Assembly: GCA_037043015.1 (NCBI GenBank) | Contig: CM073326.1 | Span: 2,480,001-2,544,000, forward strand | DNA: 64,000 bases | Origin: Bryum argenteum | Lineage: Eukaryota > Streptophyta > Bryopsida > Bryales > Bryaceae | Reading direction: 5' to 3' | Part shown: piece by piece, positions 63,088 to 64,000 of the stretch | Numbering within the stretch: the stretch's first letter is position 1 | Layout: each line of letters begins with the position of its first letter | Program-made: the position numbers and the translations under genes | Notes under the pieces: model-generated | What the model was told of the DNA's origin: nothing | What the model saw: the letters and a program-made list of their open reading frames with translations, nothing else | Databases searched by the model: none

Positions 63088-63482
63088 CCCTTAAACGCCC
63101 ATGGGGTGTGAAAACGGGCTGCCCAAAATTGGATCACAACATTTTTTTTGAACTTGGGCATCATGCATAGTGCACTTTTTGAACTTGGGCATCATGAATA
63201 GTACACTTTTTGAACTTGGGCATCATGAATGACCAATCAATGATGAGCTTGCAACCTCCTACAAGGTTATATACAACCCCAACCTACCTACCACAATCCT
63301 TTCAAAGCACAAAATCATTCATACAAATTGTGATTTGAATTGTGAAATTTCACTTTTTGAATGCATCAGAAGAAGGTGACCAGTTTGACGTCAAAATATA
63401 AGTGAAATTTTGAGTACAGTGAGAGCTACAGGGAAGATTGTGTTGGAATCATGCCCCTCGGGCTTGCTTGGGCGTTTAAGGG
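63088..63482. mobile_element. TTAA-type MITE, 395 bp, perfect target copies
   Basis: TTAA lies on both sides (63084-63087 and 63483-63486). The termini are CCCTTAAACGCCCATGGG on the left and CCCTTAAACGCCCAAGC reading in from the right. Inside, a unit of about 31 bp containing TTTTTGAACTTGGGCATCAT is repeated three times (about 63146-63228). Confidence 0.85.
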
Positions 63483-63486
63483 TTAA

Positions 63487-64000
63487 GTAACCTCTATTGC
63501 CTATCACTCATTCAAAATATACACATAGTTTGCTGAGAGCTTAAAAAAATTTGTAGTCCCACTTCAATTGGTCTCCTACAAGCTTTACACATGTCTCTAA
63601 AATTTCCCCCTTAGCGGTTCCAAATAAAAAGTACAATCCTTACATATTATCAAAACCATCATATTACAACTTATCCACGTCTTAGAGGAAACAATGAATT
63701 ACCTAAATTACACTAAAATAGTAATTTCCTCCCTACACAAATGGGTTTTATCGATTAAAAAAATATCATGCGTATCACATTAACATGGACGTTTTAAAAT
63801 ATTGTTTTTTCCTCCCTAATATGTCACACCCCAAGCTTTATTTAACTAAGCTATAGAACTTACCAAGAATCTAGTACAACACAATCACTCTATAGTGTAT
63901 TGTACTTTGTCAATTGTGCCAAATATTGAAACCTAAATAACCACATAAGGCACAAACTTTCCTTACAAAAATGGTGTATAAAAACTTGTGCAATACACTA
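63487..64000. other. AT-rich end of window
   Basis: No gene, repeat end or RNA gene recognised. Confidence 0.4.

Overview
The window is nuclear DNA of a land plant. It holds multi-exon genes with GT-AG introns, several plant-typical families (SWEET sugar transporter, Nodulin-like MFS transporter, CRS1/YhbY RNA-binding protein, DC1 zinc-finger kinase, LRR protein with a GPI-type tail) and AT-rich, transposon-filled spacers. The gene density, short introns and two TMEM45/DUF716 genes suggest a bryophyte or other seed-free plant. That is an impression, not something the sequence proves.

Left edge (1 to about 4.2 kb): the 5' part of a minus-strand APE-type LINE, running off the window. ORF1 has a C-terminal coiled coil and is broken by frameshifts. 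ORF2 begins with short repeats that keep a reading frame, then a 2A-like 'ribosome-skipping' motif (CGDIETNPGP), then a second, broken copy of the same module, then a decayed endonuclease domain. This is the most unusual element in the window.

Middle (4 to 31 kb): repeat-rich spacers carry a kinase-DC1 gene with a one-base frameshift (11.2-13.2 kb), a tandem 0.7 kb duplication (13.8-15.3 kb), a four-exon plastid-type CRM-domain gene (15.7-17.2 kb) and a six-exon SWEET gene with no visible ATG and a long (TA)n tract in an intron (18.7-21.8 kb). They are followed by a 938 bp TTAA-flanked element, a Copia RNase H remnant, a single-exon TMEM45/DUF716 gene (25.1-26.0 kb) with degenerate repeats upstream, and a complete but frameshifted Tc1-type DD34E transposon with its terminal inverted repeats and TA duplications (28.7-30.8 kb).

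Gene-rich block (32 to 50 kb): a 14-exon Nodulin-like MFS transporter; a four-exon hydrophilic LEA-like protein with a mitochondrial-type presequence; a second TMEM45/DUF716 gene with two exons; a small LRR/GPI-type protein; an unrecognised 205-residue membrane protein; and a decayed gene with an in-frame TGA. These are unrelated housekeeping, transport and stress functions. Nothing suggests an operon or a biosynthetic cluster.

Right end (50 to 64 kb): no convincing genes. It is a deposit of small transposons: TTAA-flanked elements with CCCC/CCCT termini (piggyBac-like signature), among them an 850 bp near-perfect foldback; elements with CTACACTA termini, one of which contains a nested TTAA element; and elements with CACAAGAGTTGTT termini. 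Exon boundaries were set by reading splice sites and frames by eye. No alignments were run.
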